DNA from: Brachypodium distachyon
Lineage: Eukaryota > Streptophyta > Magnoliopsida > Poales > Poaceae
Reading direction: 5' to 3'
DNA: 64,000 nucleotides
Assembly (NCBI RefSeq): GCF_000005505.3
Contig: NC_016131.3
Span: 58,823,355 to 58,887,354 of the forward strand
The position numbers and the translations under genes are program-made. Below are positions 22,001 through 36,220 of the stretch, piece by piece. Each line of letters starts with the position of its first letter. Positions within the stretch are counted from its first letter, which is position 1. Under the pieces are notes generated by a model, which was not told the origin of the DNA, ran no database searches, and saw only the letters and a list, made by a program, of their open reading frames with translations.

Positions 22001-23600
22001 CTTAAGAGAATTGACCTTAGGTCTCTTGAATTCAAAAGCAGACTTGAAACGGATTCTCTTATTCTCTGGGGTGGTGAGGGTGATGGTTCTTCTGACACAA
22101 TCTATAAGTCCCTCATACTTGACCAGCCAATCCATTCCTAGGATGACATCCAAACCCTTGGACCCTATTATTATTAGGTCCGTGGGGAAGGTGTGTTTCC
22201 CTATTTCCAAACTTAGCCCACGACAGTCATAGGCGGCTATCAATTCTCCCCCTGATGAGTTTACTTTCATGGGGTTGGCTAGTGTGCTAACAGGTAATCC
22301 ATTTTGATGCACAAATCCTCTTGAGATGAATGAATGGGATGCACCGGTATCAAACGGTACTAAAGCTTTAAATGAATTAATGCTAAAAGTACCGATGACT
22401 ATACCTTGCTCCTCGATGATCTCTTCCACGTCGATGTGGTTCACGTTGCCCTTCTGGAATGGGTTTGGTTTAACCACATTCCCTGTCATCCTCTCCGGGC
22501 AGTCGTTGGAGTAGTGCCCCATCTTGTGGCACTTGAAGCACTCCACCTGGCTCATGTCCCTGCCAGGGTTGCGGTTCTGTCTGGCTCCATTTCCGTTGGT
22601 GAGGCCCTTTCCATTTCCATTTTGGTTTCCACCTCCATTGTGGTTACCATTTCCGTTGTGGTGCCTCGGGCGATGCTGATGCTGATTCTGCTGCTGGTGC
22701 TGGTGCTTGCTGCTGCTGTTGTTGTTTCCGGCATGGCGGTTCTGATGGCCATACCCTCCACTGCGTCTGTCATTGTGGCCCCCGGACCTGTGCACAGACG
22801 AACTGCCACTGCCGTCCTGGGTGATGCATGGCTTCTGATGTGGCCCCGCGTGAGAGCCTCCTTGATGGAGTCTCCTCTTGCGGTTCTCCATCTGGTGGAG
22901 CTTGTTCTCCAACACAATCGCCTTGTCAATGAGCGATTGGTAGGTAGTGTAAGCAACAGCCAATTGCATAGAGTTCATCGTTCAGCGCATCCAAGAACCT
23001 CTCTCGACGCTTGGCATCCGTGTTCACCTCGTCCGGCGCATTGCGGGCGAGACTGTTGAACTGGTTGATGAACTCGACCACTGTGCGGCTTCCCTGTCTG
23101 AGTCGCAGAAATTCCTTCTTCTTCAGATTGAGCACCCCCGCTGAGATGTGGGCGGTGCGGAAGGCTTCTTGGAACATATCCCAGGTGACATGTTCAATGG
23201 GGGTGGTGATCTGGTAGTTCTCCCACCAGGATGGAGCTGGTCCTTCCAATAGGTGGGCTGCAAACCGAACCTTTTCCTCCTCGGTGCAGTTGATTGTCAC
23301 CAAGTTCTTGTTAACAGAGCGGAGCCAGTCGTCTGCCACAATTGGCTCGGGTGAACTGGAGAAGGTGGGTGGGCGCAAACGCAAGAACCGGGTTAGCATA
23401 TCCACCTGTGGAGGGTGGTGTTGCTGGTTGTTGTTGGGGTTCTGCTGGTGGTTGGCGTTGTTGTTGGGCATTTGCTGAGTGATCAGCTGGAAGAACTGGG
23501 TCTAGGCGGCCAATAACTGCTGCATGGTTGCAGTGTTCCCTTCTGCGTCCGCATTGTTAGCCTCGGCGTTGTTGGCAGGGTTCTGGCGTCTCGGAGGCAT
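19070..23600 (-). pseudogene. Gypsy gag-pol polyprotein, broken by stops and a frameshift
   Basis: The ATG at 23600 begins MPPRRQNPANNAEANN. Breaks: an in-frame TAG at 23502-23504, a frame change near 22930-22980, and a TAA at 20984-20986. Domains in order: gag (WWENYQI; RLRQGSRTVVEFINQF), CCHC knuckle ([14 protein letters not shown]), aspartic protease (FDTGASHSF), reverse transcriptase ([24 protein letters not shown]; active site FIDDILIYS), RNase H ([37 protein letters not shown]), integrase zinc finger ([14 protein letters not shown]) and DDE core ([28 protein letters not shown]), and a chromodomain-like tail ([15 protein letters not shown]). Just after the TAA, the expected first catalytic Asp of RNase H reads Gly (YCGAS, 20972-20974). 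This copy cannot make a full polyprotein. Confidence 0.85.
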
Positions 23601-23886
23601 CTGTTTAGGGTAGCATAGATGAGGAATAATAGACAGAATAGATCTAAGAATGTCTAAACCCCCAAAACAAGATATAACTCAAGCATATACCAAACATACA
23701 CTCAATCAATCAAAAAGGGTTTTGGAAATTATGGCAAAACACACTTGTTCATGATGGAGTACTGCCCATAAAAGTACGAAGAAAATGCAATCGATCTACA
23801 TTGCCATACACATAGGTTGTATGGTCAATGACTAACTCGCAAAGCTGATAACGAAAAGAAATGATAAAGTCTGGCAGGCATCGAGA

Positions 23887-24852
23887 CTAGGGAGGTGGGG
23901 CTGATGTCGCGACTCCATTCACCCTCTTCCTCTTGGAGCAGGTGTTGGTGGCAGGGGTGTCCATATCGTGGACCTCCTGGGGCTCCTCCTCCTCAGTCGG
24001 CACCTCCTCATGAGGTACCACCTCCTGATCCTGTGGTGGCGGTGGGGCCTGGTTTGGTGCCGGTGCGGCAGCTGGGGCTGGCTCTGCGGCAGCTGCGGTT
24101 TCGGCTACCATGAAAGCCTTAAACCGCTCGCTGTAGTAGCGGGCCTGCTCTCTCGGATCTGTGGGTTCGGCCGGGGTGGTGGCCTCGAGAAATGTCTTGA
24201 ACTTCTCGCGGTAGAAACGAGCTTGGTCCCTCTCATACAACAACTGATTTATGACTCCTTCCATATTGATGGCAGTGTTCTGCAACAATGCCTTGTCCTC
24301 TTGCCACTGAGTCTTCTCTCCCAACAGATTACCAATCTGTTCCTCGGCTAGGTCGGCCCTGGTCATCTCGTGCTCGAGGCAAGACTCCAAGTCCACGGTG
24401 TTAATCTCCATGTTCTCGAAGTGGGTCGTCACTGGGGTGGCATCCTCGTCGTTGGTTGTAGCCACAGCTGAGCATGCATGGTTCTGCCTTCCAAAGAGGA
24501 GGAAGGGGGAGTCCTCGAGAAACTCGTGCCGATAGTCCCGACACACCTGCGCGAAGGCGCACTGCATGATGAACTGAAGGCCTTGCTCAAAGGTGGGGTA
24601 GCGGGCGATGAAGGTGATATCCTATGTAGCAGGCGCGATCTCACGCCCTCGGATCTTCGCCTCGATCTCCCATCGTGGCTGCCATCCCTCGGGTGCGGTG
24701 GTCTCAACTCGGCCTCTGAACCTGGGTGGTGGCAGGTCAAGAGACGCACACAGTGCCGCCAAAGGGGCACTGAACAACTGGTCGTCGTCCGTGGAGGGGT
24801 AGTAGATTCTGGTGAACGGCGGTACATTGCCGAACGGTGTTGGGCTTCCCAT
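23887..24852 (-). pseudogene. Extra upstream ORF of the gypsy element, one internal stop
   Basis: The ATG at 24852 begins MGSPTPFGNVPPFTRIYYPS. A TAG at 24622-24624 interrupts the frame, after which it continues open in the same frame (DITFIARYPTFEQGLQF) to a TGA or TAG just before 23887. The middle is a coiled coil (LESCLEHEMTRADLAEEQIG; LLYERDQARFYREKFKTFLE, repeated as REQARYYSERFKAF), then a Pro/Ala/Glu-rich segment and a basic KRKRV near the end. ORFs of this kind precede gag in some long grass gypsy elements; their role is unknown to me. It lies on the same strand as gag, about 290 bp upstream. Confidence 0.6.
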
Positions 24853-25245
24853 CTGTAGAAAACAGAGAAGGTAGATAAGGGAGTATCAGTGACATGATCA
24901 AATGGTCGGATGTATGAAGAAAAACCAAGTAAATGTAGTAGTGTGGGAATGAAGTAATAAACATTAATATTAGGGTGGATATGTCAATATAAAATTGGAT
25001 GCATAATATTATGTGTGTAATATGGCAACATGATTATGATGGTGTATGGTGTAATAAAATAAAATATGCATCTGTGGTATAAAGCATAGTATTTGGTGTA
25101 TATGTGGAATAAAACAACATATATGTCATGCATATGTAAGATGTAAATGCAAAGGTTCAGATGAATAGGGATAAGGAATAAAACATATATATAAAGATCA
25201 GATAGGGATAAGAAATAATCCTAAGGTTTGGTCTTTGGTCGTTCA

Positions 25246-26110
25246 GAAGAACTGCGCCGCCGCCTGCTAGACTGTCGGGTCGGGCACGAGCTCACAGGGA
25301 GAGGAAGAATGACGGCTGGCTACTAGCTAATGTTGGGCCCGCATGTCAGGATATGCTGCGTGGCAAGTTCTCGGGGGACCCACAGCTCTCTAACCAAACT
25401 CTACTTAGAACTGTCTGGTTGATGATAATGTTAAAAACTTGCCCACGGGAAATTTTGCATTTACCCTCCTGACGGTGTACTTTGTCAATTGGTAGCGTGC
25501 CCAACAGTTTCAATCAACTCAAAATAACCAGCCTTCCTTTCTGTTTCTATGCGCTTTGACGGTTTAGAAGAACCAGTTCAACACTTGGTCTCACGTGTGG
25601 CTCTCGTTCAACACGGCCGATGCACGAGGGGAGTCGCTGGATCGATGCAAACTATGTAGTATATGTATGTATACTTTTGGCCGGGAAACCTGTGATTGAT
25701 TGACCTGTTAAGTTTTGTAAACTGAAGAAAAGTATACCATCTCTGTATGTACGTGTGTGGACAGACCGATCGATTGAGCCTATATATAGGCTTTGCGATT
25801 GTCAATGGTTTTACCACACAAAAACCCAAAACAGCACGCTCACACAAGTCATAAAGGCTGTATGAAAATATGCTACAGAATGTTAACAACACAATAGCAT
25901 TACTGGGCAAATGCACGGTCCATGATACTATTTAGAATCTAGAGAAGAAACGAATAAGAATACATGTACTAGAGTACAGACTGATAATGTAACATGCATT
26001 ACATATATAGCAAGACACTTGTTCACTCGGATTTGAATTCTCCAATAAAGATTGCTGCTGATATAGCTGGGAATCTATGACGGCTGCTGTATAAAATGAA
26101 TCTTCTTTTG
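25246..26110. other. 3' flank of the F-box gene
   Basis: Between the truncated gypsy element and the F-box stop codon. Part is presumably 3' UTR of the F-box gene (just below 26111). No separate gene is recognised. Confidence 0.4.
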
Positions 26111-29100
26111 TTAAGGAAACTCCATGGTCCAGCACGGGGTGTAGGGAAAAGACTGCAATATAAACTTCCGTTTGCCAACGAAATGGTTATATCGTCTCGG
26201 GCACAAGTCACCCAAGTCTTGAAACTTTGAAGTGTTCAAATGATACGCCAGTCCTCTGTTGCATGCCTCGCTTAGAAAGATGACTTCTTTATGAGGATGA
26301 AATCCAAGCATCGAAAGACACCCTCTGTAAGGCTTGGGACCCTTATCATTGACTTCAAGAACATCATCGTTGTCAGAGTCCCATTCAAATGCATCTTGTG
26401 ACGATGGCAGCCGTGGGGTGTCATACGGAAAGCTATAAGGACGGTAGAAATCGTAGTTGATATCTCTCATGATCCAAGGCCCGCAAACTCTCCCACTGTG
26501 GTAATTTCGATGTGCGAGTTTATGCTGAAGGTCAGCCTGATGCTTTAGCACCCACTTAGTATTGCCATCGGTTTCCTCGAGGATCCAAACTTGAAGCCGG
26601 TCACGAAAATCAAGCGACGCGAAATACACACCCTTCTCTGATTTTCCAAGTCTATATTCTGGATATCCTTCGCTTGAACTAATACCTTTGGGCAGTTTAA
26701 TCACCTGGTACTTGCCACTCGACAAGGATATTCTGTGGATAACAAACAAATAGGGTAGTCAGCAAAACATAAACTTATAAGAATCATAATTCAAACAAAT
26801 GATGGTGTCCTGACTCCTCAGTCAATTAGAACTACTATCAAATCATAATTCTGGGGCTGCCTCTATCCCTTACTAAACCTAGGAAAGTTCTGTTCCAGCC
26901 CCTCATTGATAAGATTGAATCCAGGTTGGCCGGCTACAAGTCTAAGATGTTCAGCAAAGGGGGTAGATTAGTTCTTATTCGCTCAGTCATTTCTTCTATC
27001 CCCGTTTTCCAACTAACCACGCTCGAACTGCCTGCATGGATTATCAAGAAAATTGACAAATGTCACAGAGGTTGGCTGTGGAAAGGGGACCTGTTTTGTG
27101 GAGGATCAAGTTGTCTTGTTAACTGGAAAAGTGTGTGTAAGCCAAAAAAAATTGGAGATCTGGGCATTCTCGACATATCAAAATTTGCGTCGGCCTTGAG
27201 GTTAAGATGGGTTGGCTTAGTTGGGCATCTCCTCGGAAGCAATGGGCTGACCTTGGATCTCCTCTTACAGATTATGATCACCGAGTTTTTTCTGCCTTCA
27301 CCTCTATCAAGGTCGGCGATGGTTCCTTGATCTCCTTTTGGAAGGATGCACGGATTGAGAGGAAATGTCCTATGGACTTCGCGCCTGCGGTATATCTACT
27401 CTTCCGTAGAAAAAAAAATAGAAATTTGCGTGATGCAATTCAAGATAATAAGTGGATCAGCAATATTGTGCCCATCCTTGAAGAAGATACTCTCAGGCAA
27501 ATCATTGATCTCTGTCACCTGGTTACTGATGTTACCGTCTCCCCCGGCACGCCTGACTCCATTTGTTGGAACCTCACTGCTAACCGGATCTATTCCGCAA
27601 GGTCTGCTTACTTAGGACAATTTGAAGGCGGGATCCGACAGCCTTATTACAAAAAATTGGAAGTGTTGGGCTCCTAAGAAATGTAAATTTTTCGGATGGC
27701 TGCTCGTTAAAAACCACATTGCTACAGCTGATGTTCTTTTTTTGACCGAAAACTGTAGGAGAGGCTCCGACAGTATATATATTTATATAGATATAAACAA
27801 CACAATTACAAGCAAGTTACAGGGGGAGCTACAACAGCAGGAGGGAAAGAAAAACAAACCGACTCAAGGTACCGAGGCAAGAGGACCAGCCAAGCAAGCA
27901 CGGCCTCTCTCGCCCCCTGTCTGAACCTACAACTCTGAAGCTTGACAAGCTCCTGAAACCTAGACATCCAGCTACTGACCGAGGGAGTAATATTGTTAAA
28001 GATTCTATCATTCCTAAGTTTCCAAATTTCCCAAGTGGCCGAAATGAAGATTTCTTTGGAGACCAGCCTGGGCAGAGCCGACCGGGCCAACAGATGATTC
28101 TGACAGAATCGGCCGGGCCCAAAGCATCCCAGTCCACACCTAATTTTCCCCAGCAGATTCTAGAGAACCGACAATTTGAAGAATAGGTGATCTCTGGTTT
28201 CCCTCAAGTTCAGGTCACAGAGCAGGCAGAACAGAGCACCGTCGCGGTTGCAATTCCGTCTGTCCATCATATCCCTGGTGTTGAGGCTATCACAAGCCAA
28301 GAGCCAGGCGAAGCCTTTAAGCTTAGGCACACACTTGTTCTGACAGATCCACAAGCAATTACAGCTGATGTTCTTGCCAAGAAAGGGATTCCTAACAATA
28401 AATGGTGTCCTTTTTGTTCCAACACCGAAGAAGATGCGAAGCACTTGATGATCGATTGTAATTTCCCGCGTCGCATTTAGAAGGAGATCACCATCTGGGT
28501 TAATATTGAGGCCTTTGATTCAGTTACTTTGCAGCCAGTTAGCTCGATCAAATCTTGGTAGGAACAGAGGCTTTTTCCGGCAGGCCAGGCTTTGGACAAG
28601 CGCGAGCGTCGGGGCGTTTCATCTTTGTTTCTTCTTTCAATGTGGAACATTTGGAAATAATGAAATGCAAGAATCTTCAGGTACAAAAGGAGAGAGATGC
28701 GTGAAGTCTTCAATGGTATTCGTGAGGAAGCCATGAGTTGGGGAAAAAATGATTCGCCTGGATGGAAGCTTGTTTATGCTTCTGATGATGTCCCCTGATT
28801 TCGCTAGTTTTCTTTTTTCCCTTATAGATTTACTCAAATAGACACGAACCATTTCTGAACCAGAGTGACTTCTTAGAGCCACAGTCATCAATGCTCTTAA
28901 ACGTGAAACCGGAGCAAAAGTTGCTCACTGGAAGCAACGGGTTAAGGTGAGAGCCGTGCTCGAGGGCAACGAAAATACTAGGTACTTCCATGTATCTGCT
29001 TCTCAACGGATGAGGAAAAATAAAATACTCATACTAGAACATCAAAATGCCAAGCTCTTATCCCATGACCAAAAAGCAAACCTCCTAAATAACTACTTCA

Positions 29101-32100
29101 CTGATATCTTGGGCAACCCTAAGCAAACTTCCTGGGGCTTCGATCTTTGCGACATACATCCAGAGCCATGCCCAGCTACGACATTCAGCTCTACCTTTCA
29201 CCACGCAAGAGATCACTGGCGCCTTCTTCGGAATGAATATGACCGCCAGCCCAGGACCAGACGGCTTCGGCCCCAGTTTCTACAGGAAGTTCTGGCCGAC
29301 CGTCAAGCCCAAAATTCTGAACCTATTTAACTCATTTCACTCTCAAACCTGCGACACCGGAGCCTAAACAGGGTGCATGTCGCCCTGCTCCCCAAAGTTG
29401 ATCTTCTCAATTGCTGCTTCAAAGTCAAGGCACACACCATCGTCATTAGGCTAGACTTCAGGAAAGCTTTCGACACCGTTGAATGGGACCCAATGCTTGC
29501 TCTGATGCTCCACCGCAGCTTCCCAACAATCTGGTGCGACTAGATAAACAATATACTTCAAACCGGAAAAACCACAATTCTCCTAAATGGGGTCCTGGAC
29601 CATGGATTTCCTGCAAAACCGGCTTGCGCGATGGAGACCCCCTATCACCATATCTATTCATCATAGTTGCCGATATGCTACAACAACTGATCCTGTTGTC
29701 CTCGCGGCAAGGAAACCTATCCAATCTGATTAAACGTGAACTTCCATGCACCGTGCTGCAATACACAGATGACACCTTAATCATAGCCCAGGCCTCTATT
29801 CAAGCTGCCAGTGAACTAAAACAAATTCTGGATAAATTCGCCCTTGCAACTGGACTACATATAAACTTCACCAAAACAACCTATGTCCCCTTAAATGTCC
29901 CTCATGATGCCAAAGAACAAATGGCCACCATCCTAGGCATTTCAATCTCGACCTTCCCTCAAACATATTTAGGTCTACCACTATATCCTCAAAAACTATA
30001 CTCCACGGCCTTCCAACATGAAATCACCAAGTGCAATAAATACCTATCCAGATGACGTGCCTCACTTCTTTCCAAAGGTGGCAGATTGGTCCTAGTCTCT
30101 TCGGTCTTGGACAACCTGCCAACCTACCTTATGTTCTCTTTCCAACTTCCAGAAACCATGATAGAAAAGATTGACAAGATCCGGAGAGCTTTCTTTTGGG
30201 TTGCCGAGGGCACATGTGCCCCCGGTTCTCAATGTCTTGTTGCCTGGGATAGAGTTTGCACTCCTAAGTGGACTGGTGGTCCTACCGATAAATGGTGTCC
30301 TTTTTGTTCGAACACCGAAGAAGATGCGAAGCACTTGATGATTGATTGTAATTTCCCGCATCGCATTTGGAAGGAGATCGCCATCTGGGTTAATATCGCG
30401 GCCTTTGATCCGGTTACTTTGCAGCCAGTTAGCTCGATCAAATCTTGGTGGGAACAGGCCTTTGATCACGGACGCCTTCCTCGGAATGAATATGACCGCC
30501 AGCCCAGGACCAGACGGCTTCGGCCCCAGTTTCTACAGGAAGTTCTGGCCGACCGTAAAGCCCAAAATTCTGAACCTATTTCACCCATTTCACTCTCAAC
30601 CTGCGACAGCGGAAGCCTAAACAGAGCTCATGTTGCCCTGCTCCCCAAAGCCGATAATGCCCGATCACCAGACGGGTACCGGGCCAATTCCCTCCAAAGC
30701 TGCCACGTAAAAGGAATTGCAAAAGTCCTCGCCAACCGACTAAAACCGGTAATCCCAATGCTGGTACATGGAGATCAAACTGGATTTCTCAGTGGCCGAT
30801 GCATCTCTGAAATTTTTGTCTACGCAGCTGATCTTCTCAATTGCTGCTTCAAACTCAAGGCACCCACCATCGTAGCTAGACTGTAGGAAAGCTTTCGACT
30901 CTGTCGAATGGGACCCAATGCTTGCTCTGACTCTCCACCACGGCTTCCCAACAATCTGGTGCGACAAGATCCGGAGAACATAAGGTAGGTTGGCAGATTG
31001 GTCCTAGTCTCTTCGGTCTTGGACAACCTGCCAACCTACCTTATGTTCTCTTTCCAACTTCCAGAAACCATGATAGAAAAGATTGACAAGATCCAGAGAG
31101 CTTTCTTTTGGGTTGCCGAGGACACATGTGCCCGCGGTTCTCAATGTCTTGTTGCGTGGGATAGAGTTTGCACTCCTAAGTGGACCGGTGGTCCTAAGAT
31201 TAGAACTTGTAATTTGTAATAAGCAATATCATAGCGTACCTAACTCTTTGGTCCATTCGCTTTCGTAAGCCTACTCAAAAGGTAGTGGAACTATCTCTCC
31301 GCATGTAACTCGGACTCATAGAGTTTCCGAAACGATCTCGGACTCCTTTTTTTTCGTGTTTTTTCTGTGCTCTCTCGGGTCAATCTCGTATCGACCCTCT
31401 TGGCAAAAGTAAATAACACGCGTCAAAAAAGAAAAAAAAAACTCAAAATTTGACTTGGACAAGTTCAAGCAAATGTATAAACATCTTGAAACAGAGGCAA
31501 AGGAATATCATTACTACCTGATAAGGAAGCTGCGTTGCACATAGAGTTGTCCACGCCAGTAAACAGCATACTGATAATCACCGCCGGGCCAAGCACGCTC
31601 CATGTCGCCGACGGTCCCAACCGGCTCCCCTTCCCTGATAAACGGCCTCTCCTCCCAGCGATTCGTCCTGGAAGAGAATACCTGGAACAGGAACGGCGAC
31701 GGCGGCCATTCCAACTGCTTGACCTCGTGATCCAAGAGTTCCCCGGGGGGCGGGCAGTACCCGGCATGCGAGATGGTGACCACCTCGTAGCTCACCACCG
31801 CCGGCGACTCCGAGGGCCCGTCGAAGACGAGGTAGTCCTGTGGCTGGAACCCCAGCCCCACGCTGGTCTCCAAGGCTATTTCCAACGGCCGCGGGCGGCG
31901 GGGGAGCTCGTCCCAGAGGCGGCCGGCGGGGTTGACGACGTGGCCGCTGTAGAGCAGCAGGAGCCCGTTGCAGTGGTCTTTGACGAACAGGCCGGGGGCG
32001 GCGCCGCACCGCAGGATGGAGTGGAGCTCGCCGCTGATTGCGGCACCGGAGGGCATGGTGGACGGGCGGGCGAAGAATTCCGGGAAGAGGTGGCCGTTGA

Positions 32101-32281
32101 AGTTGAGGAAGAAGCCGGCGAGTGGGAGAGGGAGGAGGTCCATGAGGCGGCGGCCGTCGATTGCGCGCAGCCAGGACTTGCGCACGCACCGGGCCGCGGC
32201 CAAGGTGTGCGGCGGGAGGCGCCGGAGGATGTCCACTAGAAGGTCCTCCGGTAGCCTCCGCACCGTCGACGGCTCCTCCAT
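26111..32281 (-). CDS. F-box protein with a LINE-filled intron
   Basis: Exon 1 (32281-31518) and exon 2 (26732-26111) join in phase (donor CAG|GTAGTAATG, acceptor TCCACAG|AATATCC, shared Arg codon) to give about 461 residues. Residues about 9-48 are a typical F-box (RRLPEDLLVDILRRLPPHTL, then ARCVRKSWLRAI), expected to bind SKP1 in an SCF ubiquitin ligase. The rest resembles the large grass family with F-box-associated kelch-like repeats (CNGLLLLYSG; FQVFSSRTNRWEERPF; YAVYWRGQLYV; KGVYFASLDFRDRLQVWILE; PYRGCLSMLGFHPHKEVIFL). Substrate unknown. The intron is 4,785 bp, most of it LINE-derived. Both exons are open, so the gene may still be expressed if the intron is spliced. Confidence 0.85.
26845..28870 (+). 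mobile_element. LINE fragment A: C-terminal RT and zf-RVT part
   Basis: The reading resembles the end of a plant LINE ORF2: LGLPLSLTKPRKVLFQPL, FSKGGRLVLIRSVISSIPVF, WLWKGDLFCGG, GDGSLISFWKDARI, WNLTANRIYSARSAY, KCKFFGWLLVKNHIATADVL. After an inserted element it continues as KKGIPNNKWCPFCSNTEEDA, CNFP (zinc-binding in reverse transcriptase). There are several frame changes and stops. The 3' region from about 28570 is non-coding. It lies in the F-box intron, antisense to the host gene. Confidence 0.75.
27739..28359 (-). mobile_element. Short 5'-truncated LINE inserted in LINE fragment A
   Basis: The 16-base word TACAGCTGATGTTCTT occurs at 27723-27738 and again at 28360-28375, bracketing a 621-bp insert. 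On the minus strand the insert ends in a short A tail (GGTCAAAAA). It encodes remnants of a zf-RVT domain (KLKGFAWLLACDSLNTRDMM; ALFCLLCDLNLRETRDHLF; KFGNLGMIESLTI). The host LINE reading resumes across the insert, so this is a clear target-primed insertion in antisense to fragment A. Confidence 0.85.
28871..30285 (+). mobile_element. LINE fragment B: reverse transcriptase region
   Basis: Different frames carry GNENTRYFHVSASQRMRKN, GMNMTASPGPDGFGPSFYRK, RLDFRKAFDTVEWDPMLAL, TGLRDGDPLSPYLFI, the active-site-like LQYTDDTLIIAQA and SKGGRLVLVSSVLDNLPTYL up to WDRVCTPKWTGG. Stops and frameshifts are frequent, so it is not active. Confidence 0.75.
30286..31200 (+). mobile_element. LINE fragments C-E: rearranged repeated modules
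   Basis: 30286-30470 repeats the zf-RVT piece of fragment A (DKWCPFCSNTEEDAKHLMID). 30470-30960 repeats the start of the RT of fragment B with additional sequence (NRAHVALLPKADNARSPDGY; LVHGDQTGFLSGRCISEIF). 30989-31196 repeats 30077-30285 almost exactly (RLVLVSSVLDNLPTYLMF to CTPKWTGG). The order is not that of one LINE, so the region is a mosaic of copies. Confidence 0.7.
30974..31050. repeat. Perfect 23-bp inverted repeat, 31-bp loop
   Basis: The arm at 30974-30996 (starts GAGAACATAAGGTAGG, ends TTGGCAG) is the exact reverse complement of 31028-31050. It sits at the junction between LINE modules D and E and looks like a fold-back formed during reverse transcription or repair. Confidence 0.85.
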
Positions 32282-32725
32282 TTTTTTCCCCCACTGCTCT
32301 GCGCCGTCAGGCGTCCGCCGGCGGAGGAAGAAACGAGTAATTTGTTAGGTTTTTTTTATAGGCGATCCCTCTCAACCGGAGCCGGAGCCGGAGCCCGACA
32401 AATAAAACGAATGAGGCCCGTCAAAGTTCCGGCCCAGTGAGGCCCGTAATCAGCGGACGGCGTCAGCGTCTCCGTAGACGAAGAATGTGTGAAACACCGG
32501 CGGCAGCACAAGTAGAGTCTTTGTACTAGCAGAATTAATCTACCTATACCATCTTCTCCCAATTGGTAGTACAGTACATAATATATGTATATCATCAGTC
32601 CCTACATTACAGTATCATCAGTTCATCATCGATCTCGGCAGCTGCAGCTAGCTTTGATTTTGCATCCACGTGGGATCGATTCTAGGATCAGATTAAGAAA
32701 TCCATGGTGACTAGCTAGTGACTAG

Positions 32726-36220
<3,495 letters not shown>

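Larger units (their letters stand above)
15669..25245 (-). mobile_element. Retrosat2-like gypsy retrotransposon, 5' truncated and decayed
   Basis: Order on the minus strand: extra ORF (24852-23887), gag-pol polyprotein (23600-19070), 3' LTR (19033-15669). The polyprotein has protease, reverse transcriptase, RNase H, integrase and a chromodomain-like end, the chromovirus order. The 5' LTR is missing; recognisable element sequence fades out near 25245 (approximate). The insertion lies within the plus-strand element ending at 15668, but without the other end the target duplication cannot be tested. Confidence 0.75.

Noticed and set aside
22406..23059. Plus-strand frame of 217 codons
   Set aside because: It is antisense to the gag zinc-knuckle region of the gypsy polyprotein.
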